Source: Oscarella lobularis (Eukaryota > Porifera > Homoscleromorpha > Homosclerophorida > Oscarellidae). From it: DNA of 64,000 bases. Numbering within the stretch: the first letter of the stretch is position 1; each line of letters opens with the position of its first letter. Made by a program: the position numbers and the translations under genes. Below are positions 20,729 to 31,394 of this stretch, in pieces. The notes below the pieces were generated by a model. That model was not told the DNA's origin and searched no databases. It saw only the letters and a program-made list of their open reading frames with translations. Location of the stretch: contig NC_089184.1 in the NCBI RefSeq assembly GCF_947507565.1, forward strand, positions 2,852,001 through 2,916,000, written 5' to 3'.

Positions 20729-21235
20729 TTAGCCGCCGATGTACTTGGCACTTTTGACACTGTCGTTGGGAAGTTTCATATCACCAGGTCCAGGGTAATC
20801 ACCTGGTGTCAAGACCGAATTCGCTCCGGAAAAGCCGGTGTTCATGTAGAGTTGCCACGCTCCGACAGTTCCAACAATAGCCGAGCTGTACTTGACGTCT
20901 GCCGGAAGAGCAGCGCTAGATTGAGACAGCTCTTCTTTCCTTCCCCCGTAGTAATAGTGCTCGAACAAATCAAGGACGACGACCGAACCAGGAATTCTTC
21001 GAACAGAGTGGAATTTGAACTCCACCTGACCCATGGTTTTATCGAGAACGCGAATATTGCTTGCATTGCCTCCAGCGATGTCGTTGTTGTAGTTTTCGTT
21101 GGAGAAGAGGACCCATCTGTCGGGTCCAGTGGCGTAAGCCGCAGTTGCGGAAAAAGAACCATTGAGACCGTCTTCGTCTTTTGTGACGTCCATGGAGCCT
21201 CCTCCAGACATTGTGCATGAAAGTGCGCTTGCCAT
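20729..21235 (-). CDS. Beta/gamma-crystallin-like protein 1
   Basis: One exon, 168 residues, no signal peptide. The C-terminal half carries the beta/gamma-crystallin Greek-key pattern: AWQLYMNTGFSG, then GDYPGPG and the closing PNDSVKSAKYI. The N-terminal half (RWVLFSNENYNND, NIRVLD) reads as a weaker partner motif, so a two-domain fold is likely. Non-lens crystallins are often calcium-binding structural or stress proteins; here the role is unknown. It shares pattern and length with the gene at 57931, but lacks that gene's intron between the two halves. Start is the first ATG; a TATA-like box lies about 80 bp upstream. Confidence 0.75.
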   Translation of the reverse strand: MASALSCTMSGGGSMDVTKDEDGLNGSFSATAAYATGPDRWVLFSNENYNNDIAGGNASNIRVLDKTMGQVEFKFHSVRRIPGSVVVLDLFEHYYYGGRKEELSQSSAALPADVKYSSAIVGTVGAWQLYMNTGFSGANSVLTPGDYPGPGDMKLPNDSVKSAKYIGG

Positions 21236-21312
21236 TTATGATTTCGAGAGATGCAGTAGGATTTGCTTTACTTCAGTATAGAAGCTTGTGCTGAGGACTG
21301 GTGCTTTGGGTC

Positions 21313-21320
21313 TCTTATAT
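21313..21320 (-). promoter_or_regulatory. TATA-like box of crystallin gene 1
   Basis: Minus-strand ATATAAGA about 80 bp upstream of the ATG at 21235, similar in spacing to the TATA box of the second crystallin gene. Confidence 0.4.
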
Positions 21321-22596
21321 TTGGAGAGTATTCCACCCGCAGGGCAATTAGTGGTCACTTGTGGTTTCCGGTGAGCGTCAGTTGGTCCGGCCACAATCGT
21401 GAAAAACAACTAAACCGCTTCCAATCTGAGTTTGACTAGCCTTTCAGGAGGACTCGTAGGGCGCTTTTCTTTCGAACAAAGACGCCACTATTTCTCTTAT
21501 CGTTGTCTTGACGACGTTTAAAACGTCTGTGAACGCAGCTATCTTCTCCGAGTGGGTAGCAGTTGGCCTCTTTCCACGCCTCCTCCTCACGCCTCCTCAC
21601 GCAAGGTGTTTCACTAAAAACGACACAATATCCCTTTCGTCCGTCAGAGCAAGAACTGTGAACTATTCAGAACGTCACTGTTGAGGAATAAACCTAGCAG
21701 GTCCGCTCCTTTAAGCGGTCCATCAGCTGTACAGGGTGACGAAAGCGACCACGCCTCAAACGTCATTTCCGCAGCTGACCGCTACTTCCAGCTGTCCATT
21801 GTATACTTGACTGTAGTCTTTTGCTTGTAGAATAGAGCCATAAAGTCCTCCGTATCTTGCTATGAGGTTTGTGCTTTCAGCACGTCGAGAAGGTCAGGAA
21901 GCATATGCATGACCTCGTCTCCACGCGTTCTTATATCTCGGGCCGGCAAGAAGCAATTTCTTACTTTTGGTTATCTTCAAAATTTTAATAGTTGCATCCG
22001 TATTTGTATAGTGCGATTAGATGGCGAAATCAGCAACTCACCTAGAAAATATAAATTAGGGAACATGGCGTCATGAACTTTTGAACTGAAAAAGCCAAAG
22101 CAGGTTCCGCGGCGACGCTTAAATTTGTTTCTTCTACCACTAACGCAGATAAATCATATTGCGACAGCCGCTATCTAATAAATCATCGCTTACATGGATC
22201 TCAGGCGAATTGAAACTCGGGGCGAGACAATGCATTTCCCGTCTGGAAAAGCTTAAAAGTAATTTTCTATGTAAGACCACAATCGAGAAAATAAGTTTTC
22301 AGAAAAAAATTAGAGGAGAGCATTTCCTTGAGGTGCAAGGCAAAATGACGTAACCCGACGATTTCGCCTATATACAACGGACTGTGAAAAAAGATTTGTA
22401 CACATTTTGATTGAGTAGCTAAATATTGAAATCTTTATCAGCCCAAAGGTCACAGTGTATATACGGGAAAGAAAACGACGGAAGTTGGGTTAAGGATCGT
22501 CTCCACTCACAAGAAATTTAAAGTTTGTGACACAAAATGCATGGATATAGCGGAAAAGTATGCAATAGATAAAAGTATGCATACTGGACTCCTTCT
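21321..22596. other. Intergenic, nothing recognised
   Basis: Upstream of crystallin 1 up to the element end at 22597. No gene-like frame or repeat of note, apart from a short doubled CTCCTCACGC near 21590. Confidence 0.4.
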
Positions 22597-22661
22597 TGAC
22601 GCGCGATCGCGGCCCTGTCAAGCAGGAACCTCGTTGTTATCCGACTCTTGATACGGGACTC
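22597..22661. mobile_element. Solo right end of the 40.8-kb element family
   Basis: GACGCGCG, GGCCCTGTCAAGCAGG and GACTCTTGATACGGGACTC match, with small gaps, the right terminus of the element ending at 42214, and TA follows at 22662-22663. The rest of the element is absent. Confidence 0.65.
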
Positions 22662-22734
22662 TATAGAGGTTATTGAAATGACGTCACGCATCCACGTGAT
22701 ACCCTCCGTGAGTGGCAAGAGTACATGAGTCGCG

Positions 22735-22975
22735 ATGGTCAAATCGTGCTGTGCTGTTGGTCGCTGCTATCCTGGGTGCAAGTTTCGCTTCTACCGCTTT
22801 CCTAGAAGCGACGCCGAGCGGCTAGAACGCTGGATCAGCGCTGTAAAGCGCGATAATTGGAAGCCGGGAAGCACCCATGGCTTCGTTCCTTGCACTTCAT
22901 CGACCGAGAGAAAAGCGATGACCCGCTCTGTGGGAGTGGGAAACACGAGTGCCACTCAAGTGGCAGTAACCTAGA
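22735..22975 (+). pseudogene. THAP zinc-finger relic
   Basis: The start MVKSCCAVGRC, then FRFYRFPRSDAERLERWISA and KRDNWKPGSTHG, matches the C2CH THAP DNA-binding domain. The second zinc-ligand region (C..HF) appears only in the next frame as LHFIDREKSDDP, so one or more bases are lost near 22890. The closing AVPTIF-like box and any downstream transposase or coiled coil are missing. THAP domains occur in transcription factors and P-element-type transposases; this remnant lies 73 bp from a transposon end. Not functional as read. Confidence 0.65.
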
Positions 22976-23054
22976 GTAACCCTTTTTGCCACTCAGCCTA
23001 GCGCGCTACTCGACAACTATGACGTATATGCATAACCTCTATGCTCCATTTAGT

Positions 23055-23180
23055 ATGAAAATCGTCTTGCTCTTTGCTCTCGTGTTTTCCGCGCGAACGC
23101 TTCGGCCCTTTCTGAATACAAGTTCATCGTCAGCCTGAACGATGACGACACGTATCGGCTTCACTGGACAGTGAATACAG
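23055..23180 (+). pseudogene. DOMON exon of DBH/MOXD1-like gene, copy 2
   Basis: Matches 11312-11450: ATG then MKIVLLFALVFS signal peptide, a frame jump, and YKFIVSLNDDDTYRLHWTVN in the DOMON frame. A few bases differ around 23090 so signal peptide and domain are out of phase. The exons found after copy 1 are not recognisable downstream. Second marker of the duplicated block. Confidence 0.6.
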
Positions 23181-24480
23181 TAAGTTACCACTTGGAGCAC
23201 TAGATCGTCAGTTTGAGGTCCACTGAATTTATGATAGACCATAGGTCATGGTGATAAGAGATGATTAGTATTGGGATGCTGAAAACCTTAACTTACCGAT
23301 TTTCAACTAAACAAGCAATATTTCCATTATCAGTAGAACAATCCTATGTATAGTCGCGTTAAATATTATATTAGTAACGCTTTTCTAATTAAAAAACAAT
23401 CAATTATATGTTGTCTTTCTTTTAGGCGATTCTCTCCCGGAGTTGTTTGAGCTGCCTCAAAACTTACACCAAGGCGTCGATTTGAATTTCAAATTGTTGA
23501 CGTCATTATTGGCCGCATGACGTGTCTCCAAATCTTGACCGTTCTCGATCATCTTCATCCAGACGTTCGCTCATCTCCACTTCTCGCTCCTCTCGTCATC
23601 ACTTTCCCGACGAGCAAAGCATGTGCCCGTGTCTCGATCCTTGCACATCGAAGAAATTTTCTTACTTGGATCAGTCAGCAATACAATTTGAATCGACGAA
23701 GCGTTTTCTCGTTGACTTTGCTCGCTCTCGAATAGTACGTGCGCGATGTCTAATTGGAACTCCAATTTCCTAATCTAGATCTACATGTCTTCGTTTCCAT
23801 ATCTTATATCGGTTGCGTAGCGTCGAGGCAGCACGAAGCTGTCTCTTTTGTCACAAAGAATTGTATGAGCAGCTGTCCGGATAGCTCACATTGGTTGTTT
23901 GAACGCGGATTCTATCGACGAAGCACGTGACGACCATGAGGCGAGCTATTTTGCTATTGATTTTATATGCTGTTGAATGACGTTGTCGAGAACGTTGTCG
24001 ACGTCGCTTAAGCGGACTTTGCATTCTTTTGTTGTCGTCGCAACGGACGGCAGAAATCTGTCGCGAAATTTGACGGCGATAGTGCGCGCTTGCTCGCCGT
24101 ACTTTGATTGTGACGACGTCGGTATGAAAACTTTATAATTATAATTTTATTTCCTTATTTATATGTATTTCGTATTTAGATTTTTGCCGTTTGATCGCAA
24201 ATGAAAGAAACGGCAGTTTAGCCATCTAACGTCTCGTCGATGTCCTCAACTTCAAAAACTCTTCCCAATGCGTCCAAACATCTCTGTCGCTCAACCCAAT
24301 CGGTTCTTCAAAATATGTCCTGCGTGCGGAAAGAGCGTTCGCGGAATCAGATATCGTGAGGAGTGCGTTGACGGCGACGAGAACGCTTACTTACAACTTG
24401 TCGTGCAAGATGGAGAGATTCTTTTGCTGCAGCGGCGACGTCGGATCGGAAATAGATGACACAGGAGCTATAAACAGTTT
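23181..24480. other. Unassigned sequence
   Basis: Contains open stretches (23517-23773, 24030-24130, 24268-24460) without a domain I can name. They may be eroded monooxygenase exons, but I cannot align them to copy 1. Confidence 0.35.
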
Positions 24481-24499
24481 CCGTACATTCCTCGAGCAA

Positions 24500-25870
24500 T
24501 ATGCTTTCTCCTTTCGCTTTGACATTTCTCTTTGTCTATACGTACCATCATCACTTGCTCTCAAAAAAGACGATTAATTAACCTGTTCTCACCCAGGAAA
24601 TCGTCGATGCAGTCAACAGCAACCCCAGCGCAAAGTCTATCAGTATTCTCTCACCCTGTACTAACCTAACGTTATTTTTTTTCATTTAACTAAGATGGAC
24701 TGCGAGCTTGAACAATATTTTCGAAAACATGACCATAGGCGAAGCTCGTCGCATGGCGGGTTTTGCTCCCGATGAACGCCTGAGCGACGATCTTGCGTCA
24801 AACTACACGCGGCCTCGGCCAAATCGGGAAGAAGCAAATTTCTCGGGGTTAAAACAGTATCCACCTATATATATACCTTCAATGCACCATACATGCAAGT
24901 GGGGGAATATAATCCACCCTATTCGCGATTACGTTAGAATTGAAATACCCAAGAAGCCTACTATAAGCGCTTTAGTTTACGAAGGGAACGTGCAGCTCTT
25001 GTTGGGCGTTTACCGCAACCGGTAGGTAATTAATTGAATAAGGCTAAGAAATTCTAAATCGGGTGTACTAATATAGCTGTTTTTTTTCTGATCGGCTGGC
25101 TATTTCGAACAACGCGCAATTTCCAAGACTTTCTCCTCAACAGCTCGTTTCTTGCGATACTAACCAAGTGAACTATGGCCAATGTCAGCCGGGAAATCCA
25201 CTGACGGCTATTCAAATCTATATGATGCAAGCCGGGTATTTATGTGTCGGATTTTAATTTATTTAATGGCTAACTAAATTTCAACAGAGTAGTAACAGAA
25301 TTGTGCTATCCCTACGCAAGCGGAAATGGGGTTACGCCCCAATGCCACAACGGTCAAAGCTGCCCAAATCCTGCAAGCCCTCCTTCTCTTTTCTACAAAA
25401 CTTCAGGCTGTGCTCAACTCTTTATACGGTGAGATTTGGGTTGTAAGATTCTGCTCGCTCAAAATCTAGTATTCCTATAATTAACTGCACTGTTTAGGCT
25501 AACGACGTTTTGTATGAACTGTATAGTAGAGGACCAATCATTTCGGGCTTTGTCATACCAAAGCGGAGTGTACCGCGCCATGTTAGTGGAGCATCTCTTA
25601 ACGAAAAACATGCTCTTAGGATTCTTGGGTACGAGATTTAGCTGCAAAGAATGAATATAAATATATATATTTTTATTTATATTTATTCAAATCGCTCTTT
25701 GCTTTCATTGCACAGCTGGGGAGTGGAAAACGGCGAAGACTACTGCATTGGTAAAAAACATCGTATAACAATTTATCCGTTTTATTCGCGTTTCCTATAA
25801 GCTATGCGCAAACACATGGGGAAACAATTGGGGACAACTACACGGTATTTAATAAATTAAATATAATTTT
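24500..25870 (+). pseudogene. Cathepsin B-like peptidase (C1A), copy 2
   Basis: Same layout as 15.7-17.06 kb. A hydrophobic start (MLSPFALTFLFVY near 24502) may be the signal peptide. The exon at 24695-24932 begins in frame with the propeptide WTASLNNIFENMTIGEARR and ends NIIHPIRDY. A clean acceptor leads to 24976-25021 with CSSCWAFTAT (catalytic Cys codon 25000-25002). CYPYASGNG, CHNGQSCPNP and KTSGCAQL (25307 on) are in frame, unlike copy 1. Defects: an eight-T run near 25080 puts the next exon out of phase, and about 20 bases are missing before the His motif (EKHALRILGYE), leaving a short wrong-frame stretch. Asn motif region ANTWG.NWGDNY is kept. Probably a pseudogene, though a homopolymer error cannot be excluded. 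Confidence 0.65.
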
Positions 25871-26876
25871 GTATATTTCTTTGCCTAATTGCTTAAAACT
25901 AAGATATTTCAAAATCAGAAGAGGGACTAATGAGTGCGGAATTGAAAGAAACTTCATGACAGTGATTCTCTAATTCAAACCTGTTTATGCTTCGTTTTCC
26001 TTCTTGTTTTGTCGATCATGTCGTTTGTGTGCAATAGAAAATGACTGGTTTGTGATTTAAGTCTAACTACTAACGTATATACAATCACGTGGCAGGCCGG
26101 CGCCACCGTGACATAAATTTTTGGATCCAATTTACATTTACTTTTAGCAGCACTCATAGATTTCTATCCATTTTTACAACCTACAGTTCATCGCTTTGCG
26201 CGACGGAAAACGAAGTGTGAAGACGAGGTCTCAAACTTTCGAGATATGCAAGTAACGATCGATCGAGGGGGCCCCCACAAAGGGCTCGCATGTTTGTCCA
26301 GCTACGTACCTGTCAAATTTTCTCTATTAGACTCTTGACGAACACTTCTCTAAATGAATTGCAAGACAATCGGCAGCTTCGTCGCATTTGAGCCGCAATG
26401 GGCCTCGAATCGCCGACAGAACGCCCATAAACTTATGCCTTGACTTTTCTCGCCGCTGATGCTTCACGTCAAAATTTTTGGACTGTCACCGCCTCTTCAG
26501 ACCAACGGACACGTCGTAGAGTCGCTGGAGACGAACGTTGATGTGTGTTGCCTGCAAGGAAGCCCGGAAGCTAACTGCACTCCGGATCACCTAATAGTTG
26601 TTTGCACAGTATTATTATTAGAGCTGCTACGATTTTCAACTGATCGTATAGTGGCATTTACTTGTAACCTAATTCTGCAGCTTCTTGACGCTTGGAGGTG
26701 TAGTAAACGATATATAAAACATATAGTATAGGTACAAACAGAGACGAGCATAAAACTAATAAAGCGAAAAACGGTGAATATCCAATGCAATTATAACTAA
26801 CATCAAAAATTACTAAAAGACTCTGAAAACACAAAGTTGACGTTCTCTTGGCACGGGCCTGCCTTTGCGTAGATTT
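25871..26876. other. Spacer shared with 17.1-18.0 kb
   Basis: Collinear with the spacer of block copy 1, including the CCLQGSPEANC-type open stretch at 26470-26590. No complete gene seen. Confidence 0.4.
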
Positions 26877-27275
26877 CTAGTATAAGTTAGGTATAATATC
26901 AGTAAGTACATTTGCCGCGAAGTAGGTAAGAAATCCTGATATTCCTCCGGTAGCTGCAAAACCTACCAATTGCCCCAGAGTGAGGCTTGTGGTCAACCCT
27001 GAGATAGCATATGTTAAAGTAAAGAAATTTTTCATTTGCGAAACAAATTGTTCAGCTAGAGTTCTCGTAAGAAATTTAGGTATTTTACCCGGGCATCCAA
27101 CAGGCTGAGCAACATTTTCAAAGATATCCTCTAAGAAATCCTGCACCAACTGTATGGCTACGTTTTCGGCTGCATCCTTAGCTGCCTTTAGCCGCTCAAC
27201 GAAATCTCTTCCTTCAGATATGCCTTTAAAATTTTCTACAAGAGCAATCGTTGTTTTGATGAGAAAGGAACACAT
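26877..27275 (-). CDS. Hydrophobic protein with shared C-terminus, copy 2 (uncharacterised)
   Basis: 132 residues from an ATG at 27275. N-terminal two thirds look soluble and helical with many charges (ERLKAAKDAAENVAIQ, QDFLEDIFENVAQPVG). The last 45 residues (SLTLGQLVGFAATGGISG, FLTYFAANVLTDIIPNLY) match the end of the 18009-18443 protein. Identity stops abruptly near 27005/18193, inside coding sequence. A further frame at 27281-27472 lies just upstream and could be its first exon. Family unknown. Confidence 0.4.
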   Translation of the reverse strand: MCSFLIKTTIALVENFKGISEGRDFVERLKAAKDAAENVAIQLVQDFLEDIFENVAQPVGCPGKIPKFLTRTLAEQFVSQMKNFFTLTYAISGLTTSLTLGQLVGFAATGGISGFLTYFAANVLTDIIPNLY

Positions 27276-27280
27276 TTAAC

Positions 27281-27472
27281 CTACTTCGATCTGCTTCTGT
27301 CAAGAAGTTCTGTACTGATTTTCGTTACTTGCATGATGTACCAAGCAGCGTTTGTGCCTAGGATCTTTTCAAGCTCAGCCATAAAGGCGTCAAATTTAGC
27401 AGAGTTCATGTAACGTTTTATTGCAGTAGAAACGCAAACGCCTATTAGCTCTGCAGCGAGTGCTTGCCACAT
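27281..27472 (-). CDS. Small helical open frame upstream of the hydrophobic gene
   Basis: 63 residues starting MWQALAAELIGVCVSTAIKR, then FDAFMAELEKILGTNAAWY. Ends six bases before the ATG at 27275, in another frame. It may be the 5' exon of that gene or a separate small protein; no domain recognised. Confidence 0.3.
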   Translation of the reverse strand: MWQALAAELIGVCVSTAIKRYMNSAKFDAFMAELEKILGTNAAWYIMQVTKISTELLDRSRSK

Positions 27473-27912
27473 GCTGTTGCTTACTAAAAAGAACAGAAAC
27501 GGTAATCAGCATGAATAATCGAATTAGAGCGGTTCTCTCAGCATTGTATTGTAAGTGGAAATTTTGATCATTTGGAATCAAAAGCAATGAGTTATGTTGC
27601 CAGGCGCTTCATAAAGTATCGCGCGTTGTCAATTAATTGTGTACTCACCCTGTGTACTCACTACATACGTCTACTCTTAGGACCTGAATGCTGACGCGAC
27701 TAAGCGCTGAAAATTGCTAGACTAATTGTATTACATAGCAAAAACCCACTTTATGCGCCAGAAAGTTCAATACTACTCTTTTTGCAGCAAAGGTTTCAAC
27801 TGGCCAACAGCTTTCTCAATTACCTAACTCTATTGGTATAGCTTCAAACAAAGAGCTTACCGAAGAAGATCGCAGAGGTTGGAACGTCTCAAAACACGCT
27901 CAAAGAGCTGTA
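27473..27912. other. Intergenic next to palindrome
   Basis: A plus-strand stretch from 27785 (AAKVSTGQQLSQLPNSIG, then ELTEEDRRGW) follows a TTTTTGCAG acceptor-like site and is cut by the palindrome edge at 27913. It may be an exon remnant; unrecognised. Confidence 0.3.
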
Positions 27913-29499
27913 GTTGGGGAGGGGTTCCCAATTATGGACAGTCCCGGAAGGTCCCCTTGTTTGTTCGAGCACTACGCTATAAGTATCTCACCGTTCGAGC
28001 TGCCTCATACCTCATCTTAGAGCTAAAGGAAAGAAGATTCTGCGGTAGGAGTTTCGGGTGTCTGCGACTGCGCATTTGCATGCTGACGCACAAAGTTTAC
28101 CTAACCTCGGCTGTTTTTACCCGAATAACGTTGGCGCTAATGATGGACACCCCCGTATCTTCGCCGCACTTTAACGTATACATGCATGCTATATATCAAA
28201 CGAAAGCTCAGACATTCCTCTTTCACATCATTCGCGCGGTAACAATTTTTGTAAAGAATTCGGGCAGAAAACCGCGTTTTCTTATAGCGGCGAAATACTC
28301 TATTACGATCTACTTCTTTTGAAGCAATCTTTAGTCAAATCTATTATCCATGCTAGAAAAGTCTTTTCATTATACTAAGAATGTCTTTCCTTGAAAATAG
28401 TTGGTAAATTCAATGGCACCATGCTTGCTTGCCTATATGCTGATTCGCGAGGCTTTAGGTCTAATCCCACTTCTATCTACTTTAAAACACTGCAGACCTA
28501 ATTTGGCACTAAATTTATTACGCCTGTCCTTCACAACTTGCAACGCGGAGTGGAACAAAGGAAGCTCACTCGCATATCCGGGGAATAGCCAAAACTCTTT
28601 CTCCTTTGGCAAAGTATGGTGCTACAACAGTGTCAAAAATCAATGGATTAGTGTAGTAAATTCTGAATACAGAAAAGTGAACAATAAACAGTCATTCACA
28701 ATTGAGTATTCACTATTCACTTTTCAGGAACAGTATTCAGTATTGAGTATTCACTTTTTACGGTTCAGAATTCACTAATCCATCATTTTTGACACTGTTG
28801 TAGCACCATACTTTGCCAAAGGAGAAAGAGTTTTGGCTATTCCCCGGATATGCGAGTGAGCTTCCTTTGTTCCACTCCGCGTTGCAAGTTGTGAAGGACA
28901 GGCGTAATAAATTTAGTGCCAAATTAGGTCTGCAGTGTTTTAAAGTAGATAGAAGTTGGATTAGACCTAAAGCCTCGCGAATCAGCTTATAGGCAAGCAT
29001 GGTGCCTTTGAATTTACCAACTATTTTCAAGGAAAGACATTCTTAGTATAATGAAAAGACATTTCTAGCATGGATAATAAATTTGACTAAAGGTTGCTTC
29101 AAAAGAAGTAGATCGTAATAGAGTATTTCGCCGCTATACGAAAACGCGGTTTTCCACCCAAATTCTTTACAAAAATTGTTACCGCGCGAATGATGTGAAA
29201 GAGGAATGTCTGCGCTTTCGTTTGATATATAGCATGCATGTATACGTTGAAGTGCGGCGAAGATACGAAGGTATCCATCATTAGCGCCCACGTAATTCGG
29301 GTAAAAACAGCCGAGGTTAGGTAAACTTTGTGCGTCAGCATAAAAATGCGCAGTCGCAGACACCCGAAACTCCTACCGTCTTTCCTTTAGCTCTAAGATG
29401 AGGTATGGGAGAGCTCGAACGGTGGGATACTTATAGCGTAGTGCTCGAACAAACAAGGGGACCTTCCGGGACTGTCCATAATTGGAAACCCCTCCCCTA
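27913..29499. mobile_element. Large near-perfect palindrome (foldback element)
   Basis: Left arm about 27913-28672, right arm about 28761-29499, identical by eye apart from scattered substitutions and short indels; a 90-bp AT-rich centre contains repeated GAGTATTCAC words. Ends read GGGGAGGGG on both sides, inverted. The two long open frames (28401-28778 plus, 28758-29030 minus) are the same sequence read from each arm, so they are not evidence of two genes. No transposase motif and no clear target duplication. It may be a foldback transposon or an inverted duplication. Confidence 0.75.
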
Positions 29500-31136
29500 C
29501 TCAGTTAGGTCACAAGATTATTATCCGGGTACCCCATCTCACGCGATCAACAAAGCGAAGGTTTCTCTTGCGTAGGCGTTCCTTGTCTTTGCTCATCGTG
29601 TGCACACTCGCTATGATTCAACCACTCCTTTATCTATGATTCGACAATAGGAATAGTGCATGTGACGTTCCAATGACGTCGCTGGGGGTCTTGACGCGCG
29701 TTAGTGAAACCAAAAAACCCTGATTTCTTCAAAACGAAGAAGCTTTTGAATGACATTATTTCTTGATCTTAGAGTCTGCGCAATATAGTTGCCTTGCTAA
29801 TGCAAAAATGGATAAAAAAAAGGAGGTCTTGGCTTCGTTCCAGCGCCTTTTTTACTCCCACCTATGATGGGCTAATTGCCTACTTCCGAGAACGCTCTCC
29901 TGGCTTAGCCGAACGTCCAATCTCCCTGAATTTTTGCAACACGATAGGTGCAACTTTTGTCAATTCGTCGCACGGGCCGAGGGTTCTCAAAGAGTGCGTG
30001 ATGTGATATAGTACATTGCAGATTTGTGACCTTTCAGCAGGTGCGCAGTATTGGCGACCGACGTACCTATCATGGTGCAAAATTTCAGGATCGAAGGAAC
30101 AGCTTAGGTAGGAGAGCGTCTAATGAAATAAACGCAAATAAGTAACAAAAGTCTGAATGTAGGTACCTATTCAACGACATCTTACGAATGCGTCTGAAGA
30201 AATGGATACGTAATTAATTCTGAAACAGAAAAACTTGAAGTTAACGTGAAATTTAATTTTCAGCAGCGGCCATTCAAGCCCAGCTGCGACAGAATAGGAT
30301 CGCGTTCATGTGACAGAACTGGAAGAGAAACTAAACGAGAATGTTGGTCAGGCAGCAATGTTTGTTATGGAAACCCAGCATTTGAGAAACTTCTGGGGCT
30401 CGATAGCGACGTCACTCTTTTTCAAGAAAGACAAAAACCAAATGAGTGAATTTAATAATTTGCTAAACATCTCTGAAACGCCTCTGCGGGAATCTTCCAA
30501 AATAAAATTAGCACAAACGAAGACTTCTACCCCAGACTATCGCAGACGGTCTTCTATCCTATGCTCGTCCACATACCCACTACGGAACAAGTAGGAACGA
30601 TGTTGACCAATCATTTGAATAATGAAAACGAATTCTGCGTTTTAGACAAAAGTCGAAGCAACCGACTCTTTGGCAAGTCTCATTCAAGTCGGCGATCTCA
30701 GTCGACGAAATGATTCATGCCTATGCGGCTCGGCGCGGTGCAGCAACGATCAAGCAGAGGAAGGATACGTATTCAGGCGCTACGAAGCAATGCATGATCT
30801 TTCCATGTTCTACCGCTCCCAATCTCGTTCCCCTAAATCTCTTAATTCTATAGGGATTCCAACAAAGACAATCACGTTACCACGGCGACCACGTGGAACG
30901 ACACGAGCAATAGTTTCATGCAAGGCTACTGCAAAAAAGATCACGTAAACGGAAGGACAGCGCAGCTCGAGCTCTGGTGGAATTCTGAAAGATCATATGT
31001 CGTGTGCTAGTGACAACTGCCGCCAGGAAGCGAAATCGTCCAATTACAACCAACAAAGATTGCTTTGTGTTTAACCACCTGCATCGTGTGTCTACGCTAT
31101 TTCTTCAATTGCTCGAAACGACGCAGCGTTCGACGA
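29500..31136. other. Unassigned sequence
   Basis: 29520-29640 resembles 38310-38360 and 50920-50970 (CTTGCGTAG, CACTCGCTATG words), a dispersed repeat. Plus-strand frames at 30310-30594 and 30670-30948 are open without any domain I recognise; fragments such as VDEMIHAYAARRGAATIKQR (30705 on) suggest an old gene. Confidence 0.35.
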
Positions 31137-31394
31137 TAACTTGTACTGAAGAGGTCGCATATGGGGCCCCCATGGTTCAGTATGTTTACTGACTGGGCTC
31201 TGCAGGAGTACGCTGGAATGCCTATTGCTGATGAGGCGCGTAGAGCGCTGTGCGCGCAGTCAAGTAGTCTGCTCATGAAGGAATGGCTCGAGCACAATCA
31301 CGTACATGAAAATTATAATTCAGTCTACGGGATTGGCAACGATGTGCGCGACAGCGATCCGTTTTATCACTGGGGCGCTTTGACCGCTTCATAG
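31137..31394 (+). pseudogene. C-terminal fragment of a GH63-type glucosidase-like protein
   Basis: Reads GRIWGP then, one frame over, WFSMFTDWALQEYAGMPIAD, LLMKEWLEHNHVHENYNS and DSDPFYHWGAL before a stop at 31394. The HENYN and DPFYHWGAL motifs are typical of the C-terminal (alpha/alpha)6 barrel of GH63/MOGS-like glucosidases. The slip lies in the run GGGGCCCCC at 31162-31170. No upstream catalytic part is found, so it is a relic or the last exon of a gene whose other exons have decayed. Confidence 0.55.

Noticed and set aside
28401-29030. Two similar long frames on opposite strands taken as a gene pair
   Set aside because: They are the two arms of one palindrome, so the match is forced by the inverted repeat and not by coding constraint.
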